Source: Lachnospiraceae bacterium
GTDB lineage: Bacteria > Bacillota > Clostridia > Lachnospirales > Lachnospiraceae
NCBI GenBank assembly: GCA_003979345.1
Contig: RYVZ01000001.1
Location: forward strand, 124,001-188,000
DNA: 64,000 nt
Reading direction: 5' to 3'
Part shown: positions 9,185 through 18,366 of the stretch, piece by piece
How positions within the stretch are numbered: position 1 is the first letter of the stretch
How the letters are laid out: each line of letters starts with the position of its first letter
Made by a program: the position numbers and the translations under genes
Notes under the pieces: generated by a model
Seen by the model: the letters and a program-made list of their open reading frames with translations, nothing else
Databases searched by the model: none
What the model was told of the DNA's origin: nothing

Positions 9185-10150
9185 TCAGCTTGTCCGATAT
9201 ACCATTCTTCTGACCAGCTCTGCCAAAAAATCATTCGATCTGCTCAGCTTTGAAAGTTCATGTAGCGCCGCCCCAGAGATACGCTCCACATCCTGTTTCG
9301 CCTGCTCCATTCCGACAAGCGTGACATAGGTCTTCTTATTATTTTTCGCATCGGAACCCGTCTGCTTTCCCAGCTCTTCCAGACTGCCTTCCACATCCAA
9401 AATATCATCCCGTATCTGAAATGCAACTCCCACATGCCTGCCGGCTCTTTCAAGACGAGCAACATCCTCTTCGGGCGCTCCCGCTAAAACCGCCCCGATC
9501 ATCAGCGCCGATTGTATGAGAGCCGCCGTCTTCTTTTCGTGAATAAAAAGAAGCTGTTCCATCGTCACCGTCTCTCCGCGTTTCTCCGCCTCTACATCCA
9601 CGCACTGTCCGCCAAGCATACCGTCGGTCCCAGCCTTCTCAGCTAAAATACCGATAGCCCTTCCGATACGGCCGCACAGCGATGCATCACCGGCCGGCGA
9701 TGTCAAAGACACCCGCTCCGCCGCGTCTTTTGCCGCCGAAAATGCCCTTGCCGCCGTATAAAACGCATGTGTTAAAAGCCCGTCGCCCGCAAGAATTGCC
9801 ATACCCTCTCCGTACACGACATGCGTCGTCTTTCTTCCTCTGCGATATTCATCATTGTCCATTGCCGGCAGATCGTCGTGCACGAGAGAATAAGTGTGTA
9901 TCATCTCGATAGCGGCTAAAAACGGAGCAATAACCATATCGTCAGGCTCCCCTGCTGACCCGTCGCACTCCGTATACATCCTGTACGTCTCATACATCAT
10001 CATCGGGCGAAGCCGCTTCCCGCCTGCACGAATACTATAATTCATCGCTTCCAAAACGGTACGCTGATAACCTTCCTCCGCCGGAAGATACGCGCCGATC
10101 AGTTCTTCCACCCTTTGTACTTTTTGATCCTGCTCACTCTCCCAGTTCAT
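9185..10150 (-). CDS. ispA: Farnesyl/geranyl diphosphate synthase (short-chain polyprenyl synthase)
   Basis: IspA condenses isopentenyl diphosphate with allylic diphosphates to make geranyl and farnesyl diphosphate. Both aspartate motifs are present: DDLPAMDND (first, DDxxxxD type) and DDILD (second), plus the GGKRLRP substrate region. ATG at 10150 is chosen for its GGAGG site 5 nt upstream. It overlaps the xseB stop by 17 nt, indicating translational coupling, and is followed by dxs. Confidence 0.95.
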   Translation of the reverse strand: MNWESEQDQKVQRVEELIGAYLPAEEGYQRTVLEAMNYSIRAGGKRLRPMMMYETYRMYTECDGSAGEPDDMVIAPFLAAIEMIHTYSLVHDDLPAMDNDEYRRGRKTTHVVYGEGMAILAGDGLLTHAFYTAARAFSAAKDAAERVSLTSPAGDASLCGRIGRAIGILAEKAGTDGMLGGQCVDVEAEKRGETVTMEQLLFIHEKKTAALIQSALMIGAVLAGAPEEDVARLERAGRHVGVAFQIRDDILDVEGSLEELGKQTGSDAKNNKKTYVTLVGMEQAKQDVERISGAALHELSKLSRSNDFLAELVRRMVYRTS

Positions 10151-10394
10151 CAAAGCCTCCGTCCCCGCTTAAAGCAAGTACTTTTTTCTCCACTCTGTCG
10201 ATCTGCCCGTTGCATGCCTTTAAGAGCCTCATCCCCTCCTCGTATGCCTGAAATGACTGCTCTAAACCGATTTCTGGTGATTCCAGCTGCATGATCAGCT
10301 CATCAATGCGCGCAAATGTCTCCTCAATACCGCGCGGCTCCTGCTGATCTGTATCACTCTGTTGTGTTTTCTTACTTCGTTTCGATTCTGACAT
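10134..10394 (-). CDS. xseB: Exodeoxyribonuclease VII small subunit
   Basis: XseB is the small helical subunit of exonuclease VII, which degrades single-stranded DNA in both directions. The 86-residue protein has the conserved core EETFARIDELIMQLESPEIGLEQSFQ (split family motif at about 24-50) and a GMRLLKACN helix. The N-terminus is charged. It overlaps the xseA end by 23 nt and the ispA start by 17 nt, so the three genes form one transcription unit. Confidence 0.94.
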   Translation of the reverse strand: MSESKRSKKTQQSDTDQQEPRGIEETFARIDELIMQLESPEIGLEQSFQAYEEGMRLLKACNGQIDRVEKKVLALSGDGGFDELGE

Positions 10395-11679
10395 AACCGC
10401 CCGTCCCTTTCATATCAGACCCCATTGCGTCGTGGAAACAGATATCTGCAATGTTAAAATTATCTGAAACTGATGTCACCTGAGCCTGCACGACACCATC
10501 CTTTAGGTAAACATTGATCCTGCTGCCCACCGCTGTCTGTGATACCGTGCGCAGCGTACTCCCGCTTTCGTCGGATACATAAGCGTATCCCTGATTTAAT
10601 TTTTCAAGTGGTGAAAGTCCTTTCAACCGCTCCACATAAATCAAAAAACGATGTCGTGACGCTTCCATGCACGTCTGCATCGCCGCGCTCAGACGGTCCT
10701 CCGATATCATCAGCCGGTTCCTCTGTTCTCTCACCTGATGAAGCGGACTGCCATGTTGCAGGCGAAGTTTGTAATTCTCCGTCTGAATCCTCTTTCTGTC
10801 CAGTATTGCACGGATACGCCCGTTTAACGCATCCGCGGCATTGATCAGACGCTCGTCCAATAATGCCTGATCATATACGGCAAGCTCCGCGGCTGCGGAC
10901 GGTGTGGGTGCACGCAGATCTGCCGCATAATCTGTCAGTGTTGTATCCGTCTCATGTCCGACTGCCGAAATGACCGGTACGCAACAGTCAAATACCGCCT
11001 GTACGACTTCACGCTCATTAAACGCCCACAGATCTTCGATGGAACCGCCCCCGCGCCCGACGATCATCAGATCGACCGATAATCGTTCTAGGGCATGAAT
11101 CCCTTCCACAATACTCGATACAGCCTGTTCTCCCTGCACGATCGCCGGATACAAAATAATCTGGATATAGGGATTACGGCGCTTTGCGATCTGGATAATA
11201 TCCCGTACCGCTGCGCCCGTAGACGCAGTCACAACACCGAGCGTTTTCACATACTTTGGAATTGGCTGTTTGTATTCGGGTGCAAACATCCCCATTTCTT
11301 CTAATTCATCTTTCAGCGCCATGAAACGTGCATACAGGTCTCCCTCTCCGCTTAAACGAATATGCTTCGCATAAAGCTGATACCTTCCGTCACGTTCATA
11401 CACATCAATATTGCCCGAAACGACGACCTGCTGCCCTTCCTGCATCCGAAAGTCAAGCCCTGTCCTGTTTCCCGCAAACATCACGCAGGCGATCGCCCCG
11501 CCTTTATCCTTCAATGTAAAATAAATATGCCCGGAAGGATGATATTTACAATTGCTGACTTCTCCCCGTACCTGAATCGCATTCAGCATAAAATCCTGCA
11601 CGAACATATTGCGGATATAAGAATTTACCTGCGCGACCGTATATACATTTTTATCTGCATCAGCCCGACGCACCGCCAT
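10372..11679 (-). CDS. xseA: Exodeoxyribonuclease VII large subunit
   Basis: XseA is the catalytic subunit of exonuclease VII. The 435-residue protein has an N-terminal OB-fold (about 12-110, with YTVAQVNSYIRNMF and HIYFTLKDKGG) and the catalytic domain with GVVTASTGAAVRDI, GRGGGSIEDLWAFN and SAVGHETDTTL. A coiled-coil C-terminal region binds XseB. Length is normal. It follows nusB by 11 bp. Confidence 0.96.
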   Translation of the reverse strand: MAVRRADADKNVYTVAQVNSYIRNMFVQDFMLNAIQVRGEVSNCKYHPSGHIYFTLKDKGGAIACVMFAGNRTGLDFRMQEGQQVVVSGNIDVYERDGRYQLYAKHIRLSGEGDLYARFMALKDELEEMGMFAPEYKQPIPKYVKTLGVVTASTGAAVRDIIQIAKRRNPYIQIILYPAIVQGEQAVSSIVEGIHALERLSVDLMIVGRGGGSIEDLWAFNEREVVQAVFDCCVPVISAVGHETDTTLTDYAADLRAPTPSAAAELAVYDQALLDERLINAADALNGRIRAILDRKRIQTENYKLRLQHGSPLHQVREQRNRLMISEDRLSAAMQTCMEASRHRFLIYVERLKGLSPLEKLNQGYAYVSDESGSTLRTVSQTAVGSRINVYLKDGVVQAQVTSVSDNFNIADICFHDAMGSDMKGTGGYVRIETK

Positions 11680-11690
11680 ACTATACGCTC

Positions 11691-12089
11691 CTATGCAAAC
11701 TTGGCAAGCACGCCGTTGACAAATCCCGCCGATTCATCCTGCCCGAACTTCTTTGCAAGCTCGACTGCTTCGTTGATCGCAACTCCTGTCGGAATATCAT
11801 CATCATAACAGATCTCATAAACCGCAAGGCGGATGATCGTCACATCAACCTTACCCATACGCTCAACAGACCATCCTTTTGCACGCTCATTGATCAGGGC
11901 ATCTATCTCCGGAAGTTTTGCGGCAATATTGCCGTATTTCCCTGAGATATAAAGCTTCTCCTCTTCCGTGCCCCCGCTTTCTTCGTCTGAAAAAAACAAT
12001 TGGATCTGCTCAGGCATATCTTCCATCCGGTTAAATTCCACACGAAATAGCAATAAAAAAATCCGTTCCCTTAACTCTCGTCTGCTCAT
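11691..12089 (-). CDS. nusB: Transcription antitermination protein NusB
   Basis: NusB binds boxA RNA with NusE (S10) for antitermination of rRNA operons. The 132-residue all-helical protein begins MSRRELRERIFLLLF and contains the conserved segments AKGWSVERMGKVDVTIIRLAVYEI and GVAINEAVELAKKFG with a C-terminal FVNGVLAK. Length and order (asp23-nusB-xseA) are typical of Clostridia. Confidence 0.95.
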   Translation of the reverse strand: MSRRELRERIFLLLFRVEFNRMEDMPEQIQLFFSDEESGGTEEEKLYISGKYGNIAAKLPEIDALINERAKGWSVERMGKVDVTIIRLAVYEICYDDDIPTGVAINEAVELAKKFGQDESAGFVNGVLAKFA

Positions 12090-12153
12090 GAATGACTCCT
12101 TGATTATATCAGCCGCGCTTAACGCCCTCCGCCATTGCCGACTCTAAACTTAC

Positions 12154-12178
12154 AAAAGACACGCCTTGCGTGTCTTTT
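12154..12178 (-). terminator. Hairpin between asp23 and nusB with alternative partner
   Basis: A perfect 11-bp stem (AAAAGACACGC with GCGTGTCTTTT, 3-nt loop) ends in four T residues on either strand. A second copy of one arm (GGCGTGTCTTTT on the plus strand, 12188-12199) can pair with the same partner over 12 bp. Two hairpins are therefore mutually exclusive. It ends the asp23 transcript or attenuates nusB. Confidence 0.75.
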
Positions 12179-12218
12179 GGCACGCAGGGCGTGTCTTTTG
12201 CTTCTTACGAAACAATGC

Positions 12219-12605
12219 TTATCTGCTCTTTTGCATGTTGACACCGGCAATTCTGATATTGACATCGGATACGGTAAGCCCCGTCATATTCTCAATTGCC
12301 ATTTTTACTTTTTCCTGTACTTTTTGAGAAGTCGCCGGAATGTTATAGCCATATTCGAGCACCACCGCAATGTCAGTGCGTACTTCTCTGCCCGTGATCT
12401 CAACCTTTACGCCCTTTGTCAGCTTTGTCATACCGACTTTGCTCATCAGCTCATTCGTGATATTGCCGACCATGGCTGACACGCCATCAACCTCGGAGGC
12501 AGCAAGCCCTGCGATCATTGCAACAACATCATCGGCAATCTTGACCGTGCCCATGCTGTTGTCCTCCTTGAGCACATAGGTTCCTTTTTCCATATCCTTA
12601 TCCAT
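12219..12605 (-). CDS. Asp23/Gls24 family envelope stress protein
   Basis: The Asp23 domain (about residues 10-120) is shown by GTVKIADDVVAMIAGLAASEVDGV and VEITGREVRTDIAVVLEYG. In Firmicutes these small proteins act in cell-envelope homeostasis; the YqhY type is encoded next to nusB, as here. ATG at 12605 is chosen because AAAGGAGG lies 6 nt upstream, giving 128 residues. The reading frame extends further upstream without a ribosome site. Confidence 0.93.
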   Translation of the reverse strand: MDKDMEKGTYVLKEDNSMGTVKIADDVVAMIAGLAASEVDGVSAMVGNITNELMSKVGMTKLTKGVKVEITGREVRTDIAVVLEYGYNIPATSQKVQEKVKMAIENMTGLTVSDVNIRIAGVNMQKSR

Positions 12606-12729
12606 ACAAATCCTCCTTTGGACGAATCGTCTGTCTTCAAACAATTACATGTATTATAACAAATGATTCAATAAATGTATAGTATCCAAAAAAACAAGTT
12701 TTTTATAAAACAAGTTTTTAGAATCTCTG

Positions 12730-13926
12730 TTATGGCAGCCAAAAAGCAAACGTCAGTGTCTCCTCATTATCGGAATACGAGACGCCGGCGTCTGAATCCA
12801 TATAGTCAAAGATGTGCTCTTTCCCGATCAGATATTCATAGAACAGACTGTAGACGTCTGCCGTTTCACACCGGAACGTAACAAATTCCCCCGCATGACG
12901 CGCAAACAGTGCATCGAGTGCCCCCTCGTCAAACGAGTGAAAAAACGCCTGCTCACGCACGAAATAGTTATCATCCGACGCCGTGCATTCCGGCATGTTC
13001 ACAACAGACAGATCGATTTCATGCGTTCTTGTGATCTGTTCCGTCGTCACGCATAAATATTCATAATTGACTTCGGGACCGCCTGGCACATTCCCGCCGT
13101 CCATCGTATAGGAAACATCTCCCCACGTCGCATCCACATAGTAGTATGCCCCGTTAGAATTCACCAAATTCCACGCGTGCCCATATCCCGATTCCCTGAT
13201 CCGCCCCGTTACAAACGATGCCTCAACTCCCGCCTTTGTGCACAAATACTGGAACGCTTTGGCATACCCCTGGCACACGGAGCGTCCATATAAAAATACT
13301 GAGCAGATATTCTGATTCTCAGGCGCCTGAAGGTCATACTCCGTATGGCAGATCAAATATTCATATAAATAGCGTATCCGCTCATAATCGTCCCCGTCCG
13401 GCAGATTCAAAAAGCACCCGGATACATATTCGTCAATCCTGCTTTTGGTACGCGCCACGTCATCCTTTGACATAGAGTAAGCCGGTGAAAATATCATATG
13501 ACCGCTTTCATCCCCGCTCACAGCTTTCGTATAGGTATAGCCTGTCACATAAAACAGTTCCGGATGATCGGCGAGCACACAGCAGAATATCCGGTAAAGA
13601 AGATCCTCGTCCCCGCATAGCAGCGTTTCATCCTGCCCCATCTGCTGCATGCATACCAGCATCTGCGTATACAGCGTCCTCTCACCGTCTTCCGAAAGCG
13701 CCCTGTAATAGTATCCGTCCGTCTCCGCCAGTGCCTCCGTGCCCTCTCCTGCATCGGGTACCGTCTCCCCCACATCTTCAGAACAGCTTACCCCGTCCTT
13801 TGTTTCCTGCCCCTGTTCATTGATACTTAAAGCACAGCCGGAAAGCAGAAGAACAACGGCAGGCAGCACCGCCAAACCTATTCTTTTTATAATAAAATCT
13901 TTGATTTTATTTTGAAAAGACAGCAT
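12730..13926 (-). CDS. Transglutaminase-like lipoprotein
   Basis: The 398-residue protein has a signal peptide ending in a lipobox (LLLSGC, Cys about 31), so it should be lipid-anchored outside the membrane. A transglutaminase-like core is visible at about 230-285: nucleophile region SVCQGYAKAFQYLC, then YGHAWN with His, then VDATWGD with Asp. This is the Cys-His-Asp triad in correct order. Such domains act as proteases or crosslinking or wall-associated enzymes; the substrate is unknown. It stands alone between prfC and asp23. Confidence 0.85.
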   Translation of the reverse strand: MLSFQNKIKDFIIKRIGLAVLPAVVLLLSGCALSINEQGQETKDGVSCSEDVGETVPDAGEGTEALAETDGYYYRALSEDGERTLYTQMLVCMQQMGQDETLLCGDEDLLYRIFCCVLADHPELFYVTGYTYTKAVSGDESGHMIFSPAYSMSKDDVARTKSRIDEYVSGCFLNLPDGDDYERIRYLYEYLICHTEYDLQAPENQNICSVFLYGRSVCQGYAKAFQYLCTKAGVEASFVTGRIRESGYGHAWNLVNSNGAYYYVDATWGDVSYTMDGGNVPGGPEVNYEYLCVTTEQITRTHEIDLSVVNMPECTASDDNYFVREQAFFHSFDEGALDALFARHAGEFVTFRCETADVYSLFYEYLIGKEHIFDYMDSDAGVSYSDNEETLTFAFWLP

Positions 13927-14014
13927 TATCTCACATCCTGACTAACTTTCCGCACGGCATGAAAAGCGGCACGTTAACCTTCTTTTATCCGGCTTCATTC
14001 AAATGCGCGCCGGA

Positions 14015-15616
14015 CTAACCGCGTCCAAATTCTGAAAGCACAAGTCCCTTGTTACGCTCCAGCGTCATACCGACGCTCCACTCATTGATAAACAACAACA
14101 GCGGCCTGTCCTTTAAGTCCTTAATCTTTTTCATATCCGATGTTCCCGTTAACGTCTTTAGATCAATATTTGTGTTTTCGATCCACCGGATATGCTCATA
14201 AGGAAGTTTCTCCAAGCGGATCTCCACGTTATACTCATTTTCCAACCGGTATTTCAGCACATCAAACTGGAGAACACCAACTACGCCGACGATGATCTCT
14301 TCCATGCCCGTGTTAAATTCTTGAAAGATCTGAATTGCTCCCTCCTGCGCAATCTGCGTGATTCCCTTTACAAACTGCTTACGCTTCATCGTATCGAGCT
14401 GTCTGACACGCGCAAAATGCTCAGGCGCAAAAGTCGGTATCCCCTCAAAGCAAAACTTGTCTTTCGGCATACACACCGTATCGCCGATCGAAAAGATCCC
14501 CGGATCGAATACGCCGATGATATCACCCGCATATGCCTCTGACAAAATTTTTCTCTCGTCCGCCATGATCTGCTGGGGCTGCGACAGACGCATGACTCTG
14601 CCGCCCTGCACATGCCTTACTTCCTCATTTGCATCAAATCTTCCCGAACAAATACGCATAAACGCGATGCGGTCTCTGTGGGCTTTATTCATATTCGCCT
14701 GTATCTTAAAAACAAATGCAGAGAATTCCCGCTCCGTAGGTTCGATCAGACCGATATCTGCTTTACGCGGAAGCGGGGGCGTTGCCATCTCCAAAAAGTG
14801 CTGCAAAAAGATCTCCACGCCGAAATTAGTCAGCGCCGACCCAAAAAATACGGGCGTCAGATTACCGCTTCTGACCTCTGACAGGTCAAACTCCGCACTT
14901 GCTCCGTCAAGCAGCTCGATCTCACTCTCCAGCTGCTCCATAAAAGCCTCGCCGATATGGGCGCGCAGCGACTCCCTGTCTTCAAATGCGATTTTCGTCG
15001 ATGATCCTTCCTTTGTACCTTTCTCGGTATCCGCGTAAGTGATCACACATTTCTGCTGTCTGTCATACACACCCTTAAAATTTTTGCCGCTTCCGATCGG
15101 CCAATTCATCGGACAAGTGGCAATTCCCAGTTCTTTCTCAATCTCGTCCAGCAGATCAAACGTGTCGTTCGCATCCCTGTCCATTTTATTGATAAAAGTA
15201 AAAATAGGTATCTTACGCATGACGCACACCTTAAACAATTTCCTCGTCTGCGCTTCGACGCCTTTACCTCCGTCTATTACCATCACCGCGGAATCCGCCG
15301 CCATCAGCGTACGATAGGTATCTTCTGAGAAATCCTGATGTCCCGGCGTATCCAGAATATTGACACAGCAGCCTCCGTGCTCAAACTGGAGCACGGAGGA
15401 AGTAACGGAAATACCACGTTCTTTTTCGATTTCCATCCAATCCGATACCGCATGCCGCGCTGTCGCTTTTCCTTTGACACTTCCCGCCAGATTGATTGCT
15501 CCGCCGTAGAGCAGAAACTTCTCTGTCAACGTGGTTTTTCCTGCATCCGGGTGGGAAATGATCGCAAAGGTCCTTCTTTTATTGATTTCTTTCGTATAGT
15601 CTGCCATGTTACTCAT
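14015..15616 (-). CDS. prfC: Peptide chain release factor 3
   Basis: RF3 is the GTPase that removes RF1 and RF2 from ribosomes after termination. The protein of about 533 residues has the G1 motif SHPDAGKTTL, G3 DTPGHQD, G4 NKMD and the RF3-specific C-terminal domains. ATG at 15616 lies 4 nt after AAGGAG; the adjacent ATG at 15619 is too close. deoB ends 25 bp downstream of deoB's own stop to this start, so the two may be cotranscribed. Confidence 0.96.
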   Translation of the reverse strand: MSNMADYTKEINKRRTFAIISHPDAGKTTLTEKFLLYGGAINLAGSVKGKATARHAVSDWMEIEKERGISVTSSVLQFEHGGCCVNILDTPGHQDFSEDTYRTLMAADSAVMVIDGGKGVEAQTRKLFKVCVMRKIPIFTFINKMDRDANDTFDLLDEIEKELGIATCPMNWPIGSGKNFKGVYDRQQKCVITYADTEKGTKEGSSTKIAFEDRESLRAHIGEAFMEQLESEIELLDGASAEFDLSEVRSGNLTPVFFGSALTNFGVEIFLQHFLEMATPPLPRKADIGLIEPTEREFSAFVFKIQANMNKAHRDRIAFMRICSGRFDANEEVRHVQGGRVMRLSQPQQIMADERKILSEAYAGDIIGVFDPGIFSIGDTVCMPKDKFCFEGIPTFAPEHFARVRQLDTMKRKQFVKGITQIAQEGAIQIFQEFNTGMEEIIVGVVGVLQFDVLKYRLENEYNVEIRLEKLPYEHIRWIENTNIDLKTLTGTSDMKKIKDLKDRPLLLFINEWSVGMTLERNKGLVLSEFGRG

Positions 15617-15642
15617 CATACTCCTTTGAAGTTTTTTACCTT

Positions 15643-16794
15643 TTACAGCATGGATGTACCATGCCCGTCATTCGGAACGTTCAGATAATCGAGCACTGTC
15701 GCTGCAATGTCCGCAAAGCTCTCCCGCGTACCCAGATTCGCCGGAGTAATCGTTTTCCCCGTCATTAAAAATGGCGTGTGCTCCCTTGAATGATCCGTGG
15801 AAACCGTATAGCCCGGATCGCAGCCATGATCCGCAGTGATCATCAGCACGTCATCCTCTTTTAATCCGGCAAGAAATGCCGGCAGCCACCGGTCAAACTC
15901 CGCCAGCGCTTTCGCATAGCCGTCGATATCGTTCCGGTGCCCGTAGAGCATATCATAATCAACCAGATTGATAAAGCATAATCCTTCAAAATCACGCGCA
16001 AGATAAGACAGCGCCCGCTCCATGCCGTCCGCGTTCCCTGTCGTATACACATGCTCCGTCATGCCGCGTCCCGCAAAAATATCCCAGATCTTTCCCACGG
16101 CGATCACGTCCCTGCCATGTTCAGTCAGCCGGTCGAGCATCGTTTTTTCCGGGGGCTCCAGCGAAAAATCATGTCTGCGCGGCGTACGTTCATAATGTCC
16201 GCTCTCTCCGGTAAACGGACGGGCAATCACTCTGCCGACGCCATGCTTTCCCTTAAGAATTGCCCGTGCAATGCGGCAATATTCATAGAGCTGTTCCACT
16301 GGTACGACACTTTCATGCGCAGCGATCTGAAATACGCTGTCAGCCGACGTATATACGATCAGATCGCCTGTTCTGACATGCTCGTCCCCGTATGCCCGTA
16401 TCACCTCCGTACCTGAATAGGGACGATTGCAGAGCACGCCCCTGCCCGTACACCTTGAAAACCCGGCAAGAACTTCCTCCGGGAATCCATTCGGATAAGT
16501 AGGAAGCGGATCCATCGACCAGATTCCTGCAATCTCCCAATGTCCGATCGTTGTATCCTTTCCCTTCGACCGCTCCTTCATTCTGGCGATCCGTGCCTTT
16601 GGAGCACCTGTTCCTTCCAGGAAATCCACACCGTCGATATCAAACAATCCCAGACGCTTTAAGTTGGGTAGGCAAAAAAAAGAACTGGAGGATACGGAGC
16701 GCAGGGTATTCGTTCCTGCGTCTCCGAACTGCGCCGCATCCTCCATTTCCCCGATTCCAAAGCTGTCCAGTACAATCAAAAATACTCTTTTCAT
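15643..16794 (-). CDS. deoB: Phosphopentomutase
   Basis: DeoB interconverts ribose (or deoxyribose) 1-phosphate and 5-phosphate in nucleoside salvage. The 383-residue protein has the alkaline phosphatase fold with N-terminal metal ligand region VFLIVLDSFGIGE, the phosphorylated-Thr region KGKDTTIGHWE, and the C-terminal metal ligands in LVDYDMLYGHRND and ITADHGCDPG...DHSREHTPFL. ATG at 16794 is preferred over 16800 because AGGCGG is then 8 nt away. No nucleoside phosphorylase genes are adjacent. Confidence 0.96.
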   Translation of the reverse strand: MKRVFLIVLDSFGIGEMEDAAQFGDAGTNTLRSVSSSSFFCLPNLKRLGLFDIDGVDFLEGTGAPKARIARMKERSKGKDTTIGHWEIAGIWSMDPLPTYPNGFPEEVLAGFSRCTGRGVLCNRPYSGTEVIRAYGDEHVRTGDLIVYTSADSVFQIAAHESVVPVEQLYEYCRIARAILKGKHGVGRVIARPFTGESGHYERTPRRHDFSLEPPEKTMLDRLTEHGRDVIAVGKIWDIFAGRGMTEHVYTTGNADGMERALSYLARDFEGLCFINLVDYDMLYGHRNDIDGYAKALAEFDRWLPAFLAGLKEDDVLMITADHGCDPGYTVSTDHSREHTPFLMTGKTITPANLGTRESFADIAATVLDYLNVPNDGHGTSML

Positions 16795-16899
16795 ATGCAT
16801 GCCCGCCTTATGTTCGTTATTCCAAGAAGTATAATAATAGTATACCATGTGCCCCGCACATGCTTACGCTTCGCGATGCACACTCGCTTCGCTCGGCGC

Positions 16900-16925
16900 G
16901 GTATAATGTCTAACGACATTATACC
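16900..16925. repeat. Perfect inverted repeat after spoIIIAH
   Basis: GGTATAATGTC and GACATTATACC pair over 11 bp around a TAAC loop. It follows the spoIIIAH stop in the minus direction and precedes deoB. No T-run is present, so it could be a processing structure, a weak terminator or an operator for deoB. Confidence 0.6.
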
Positions 16926-16943
16926 ATACTCTCCGTACTTTGG

Positions 16944-17732
16944 CTATTGTGAAAGTGCAACCGGCGTAATGATGATGTTGGCAGCATCAATTCCTGTCTT
17001 TCTCTTTACGATATCTTCGATCTGTGCACACTGCGCCTCCGTCAGCATCGTGCCGTACACAAGAACATCCACCTGCTCGCCTGTGATGCTCACAACGGCC
17101 TCCTGATAGCCTTTTGCTTCTAGCAGGATCTCCGCCGCTGACTCCCTCTCCGCAATATCTGCCGCCTCGATCATGCTGTCAATGGCCGCCTGCTTCTGAT
17201 CGTCGCCGATATTGACATTATTGATGATCTCCAGCATGATCTCTTTGTTGCGCGCACGTGTCTGCTCTTTCTGCAGACGTGCGGCTGACAGGGAAGTAAC
17301 CGCTGTCGTGGATGTGTAGACCGCTTCTCCCGGAATTTCATCAACTGTCATGTCCTCCGGAAACATTTCAGCCTGTTCCTCATCAAGACCTGCCGTAGAA
17401 ACCTCTCCCAGCTCGCTCAGATAACCATCCTCCGCCGCGGCATAATCAGTATCGAGGCTCTCTATGTCGGTTACATCCCCGTTTGCAGCAGTCTCGATAT
17501 CTTCATCCGAAATATCGGCCAGATCCGATGCTGACAATTCCTCCATCGTATCAGCATCATACTCAACAAAACCGTCAACGCTGACAGAAGAAGCTTCCTG
17601 CGTCTGGGCATCATTGCTGATCAGATCATCAGAGTCCACCTGACTTCCCGCAAAATGAAGATATCCTGCAATGACGATCATCATTGCCAATGCCGTGATC
17701 ATAACTTGATTACGTCTAAGTATCTTTTTCAA
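16944..17732 (-). CDS. spoIIIAH: Stage III sporulation protein AH
   Basis: SpoIIIAH is a mother-cell membrane protein whose outer domain binds forespore SpoIIQ to form the feeding-tube channel. The 262-residue protein has one N-terminal membrane segment (about 10-30), an acidic linker rich in Asp, Glu and Ala (about 35-135), and a C-terminal ring-building (YscJ/FliF-like) domain, visible in VSITGEQVDVLVYGTMLTEAQ. The acidic linker is long compared with Bacillus. It is last in the eight-gene operon. Confidence 0.93.
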   Translation of the reverse strand: MKKILRRNQVMITALAMMIVIAGYLHFAGSQVDSDDLISNDAQTQEASSVSVDGFVEYDADTMEELSASDLADISDEDIETAANGDVTDIESLDTDYAAAEDGYLSELGEVSTAGLDEEQAEMFPEDMTVDEIPGEAVYTSTTAVTSLSAARLQKEQTRARNKEIMLEIINNVNIGDDQKQAAIDSMIEAADIAERESAAEILLEAKGYQEAVVSITGEQVDVLVYGTMLTEAQCAQIEDIVKRKTGIDAANIIITPVALSQ

Positions 17733-17748
17733 TTTCCTCCCCCTTTTG

Positions 17749-18366
17749 CTATGCTTTCATTTTGGTTACAATAATTCTATTCGCATCGATTCTGAATAAT
17801 GACTGAATGACCGCAGTTATATTTTTCTGTACAGTCGGATTTCCGCCGCCCTCGGCAATGACCGCCACTCCAATGACCTCCGGCTTTGTCGTCCTTACAA
17901 TGAACGGCGTACGCCGCCCGTCTGCATCCGTAATATAGACTGTCTCTTCCTCCATGGCACTTTCGTTGATGATCCGCGTTCCGCCTCCGCTGTCCGCCTC
18001 CGTCGTATCCGTGTCTGACCTGACCACATCCTTCAAGGTGATCTCCTCCCCTGAAGCGGAAAAAGTGATCATCACCCGCACCGCGCCGACACCGTCCATC
18101 TCGCGGAGCAGTTTCTCCAGACGTTCCTCAAGCTGCGCTTCATAGTCCGTATCCTGATTCCTGTCTGAAGATGTGTCCATCATAGCGAAATCCCTGTCCA
18201 ATTGTTCGTACTTTACTGTCTCATCTTCTTTTTTTGTATCGGCAGATTTCGTCGGCCAGGCGATCACAAGCAGCAAAAGCCCTGCCAGGATCAAAATGAT
18301 CAGGCTGTCTTTTCCAAATTTCTGACCCTTCAGCAGCGTCCTAATTTTTTCCGGCATATTATGCAA
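17749..18366 (-). CDS. spoIIIAG: Stage III sporulation protein AG
   Basis: SpoIIIAG forms a large ring in the intermembrane space of the SpoIIIA-SpoIIQ complex. The 205-residue protein has a membrane segment (about 20-38), then a ring-building domain with LEKLLREMDGVGAVRVMITF and the C-terminal KNITAVIQSLFRIDANRIIV. The start at 18366 is a TTG spaced 9 nt from GGAGG; an in-frame ATG is three codons on. It overlaps spoIIIAF by 8 nt. Confidence 0.93.
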   Translation of the reverse strand: MHNMPEKIRTLLKGQKFGKDSLIILILAGLLLLVIAWPTKSADTKKEDETVKYEQLDRDFAMMDTSSDRNQDTDYEAQLEERLEKLLREMDGVGAVRVMITFSASGEEITLKDVVRSDTDTTEADSGGGTRIINESAMEEETVYITDADGRRTPFIVRTTKPEVIGVAVIAEGGGNPTVQKNITAVIQSLFRIDANRIIVTKMKA

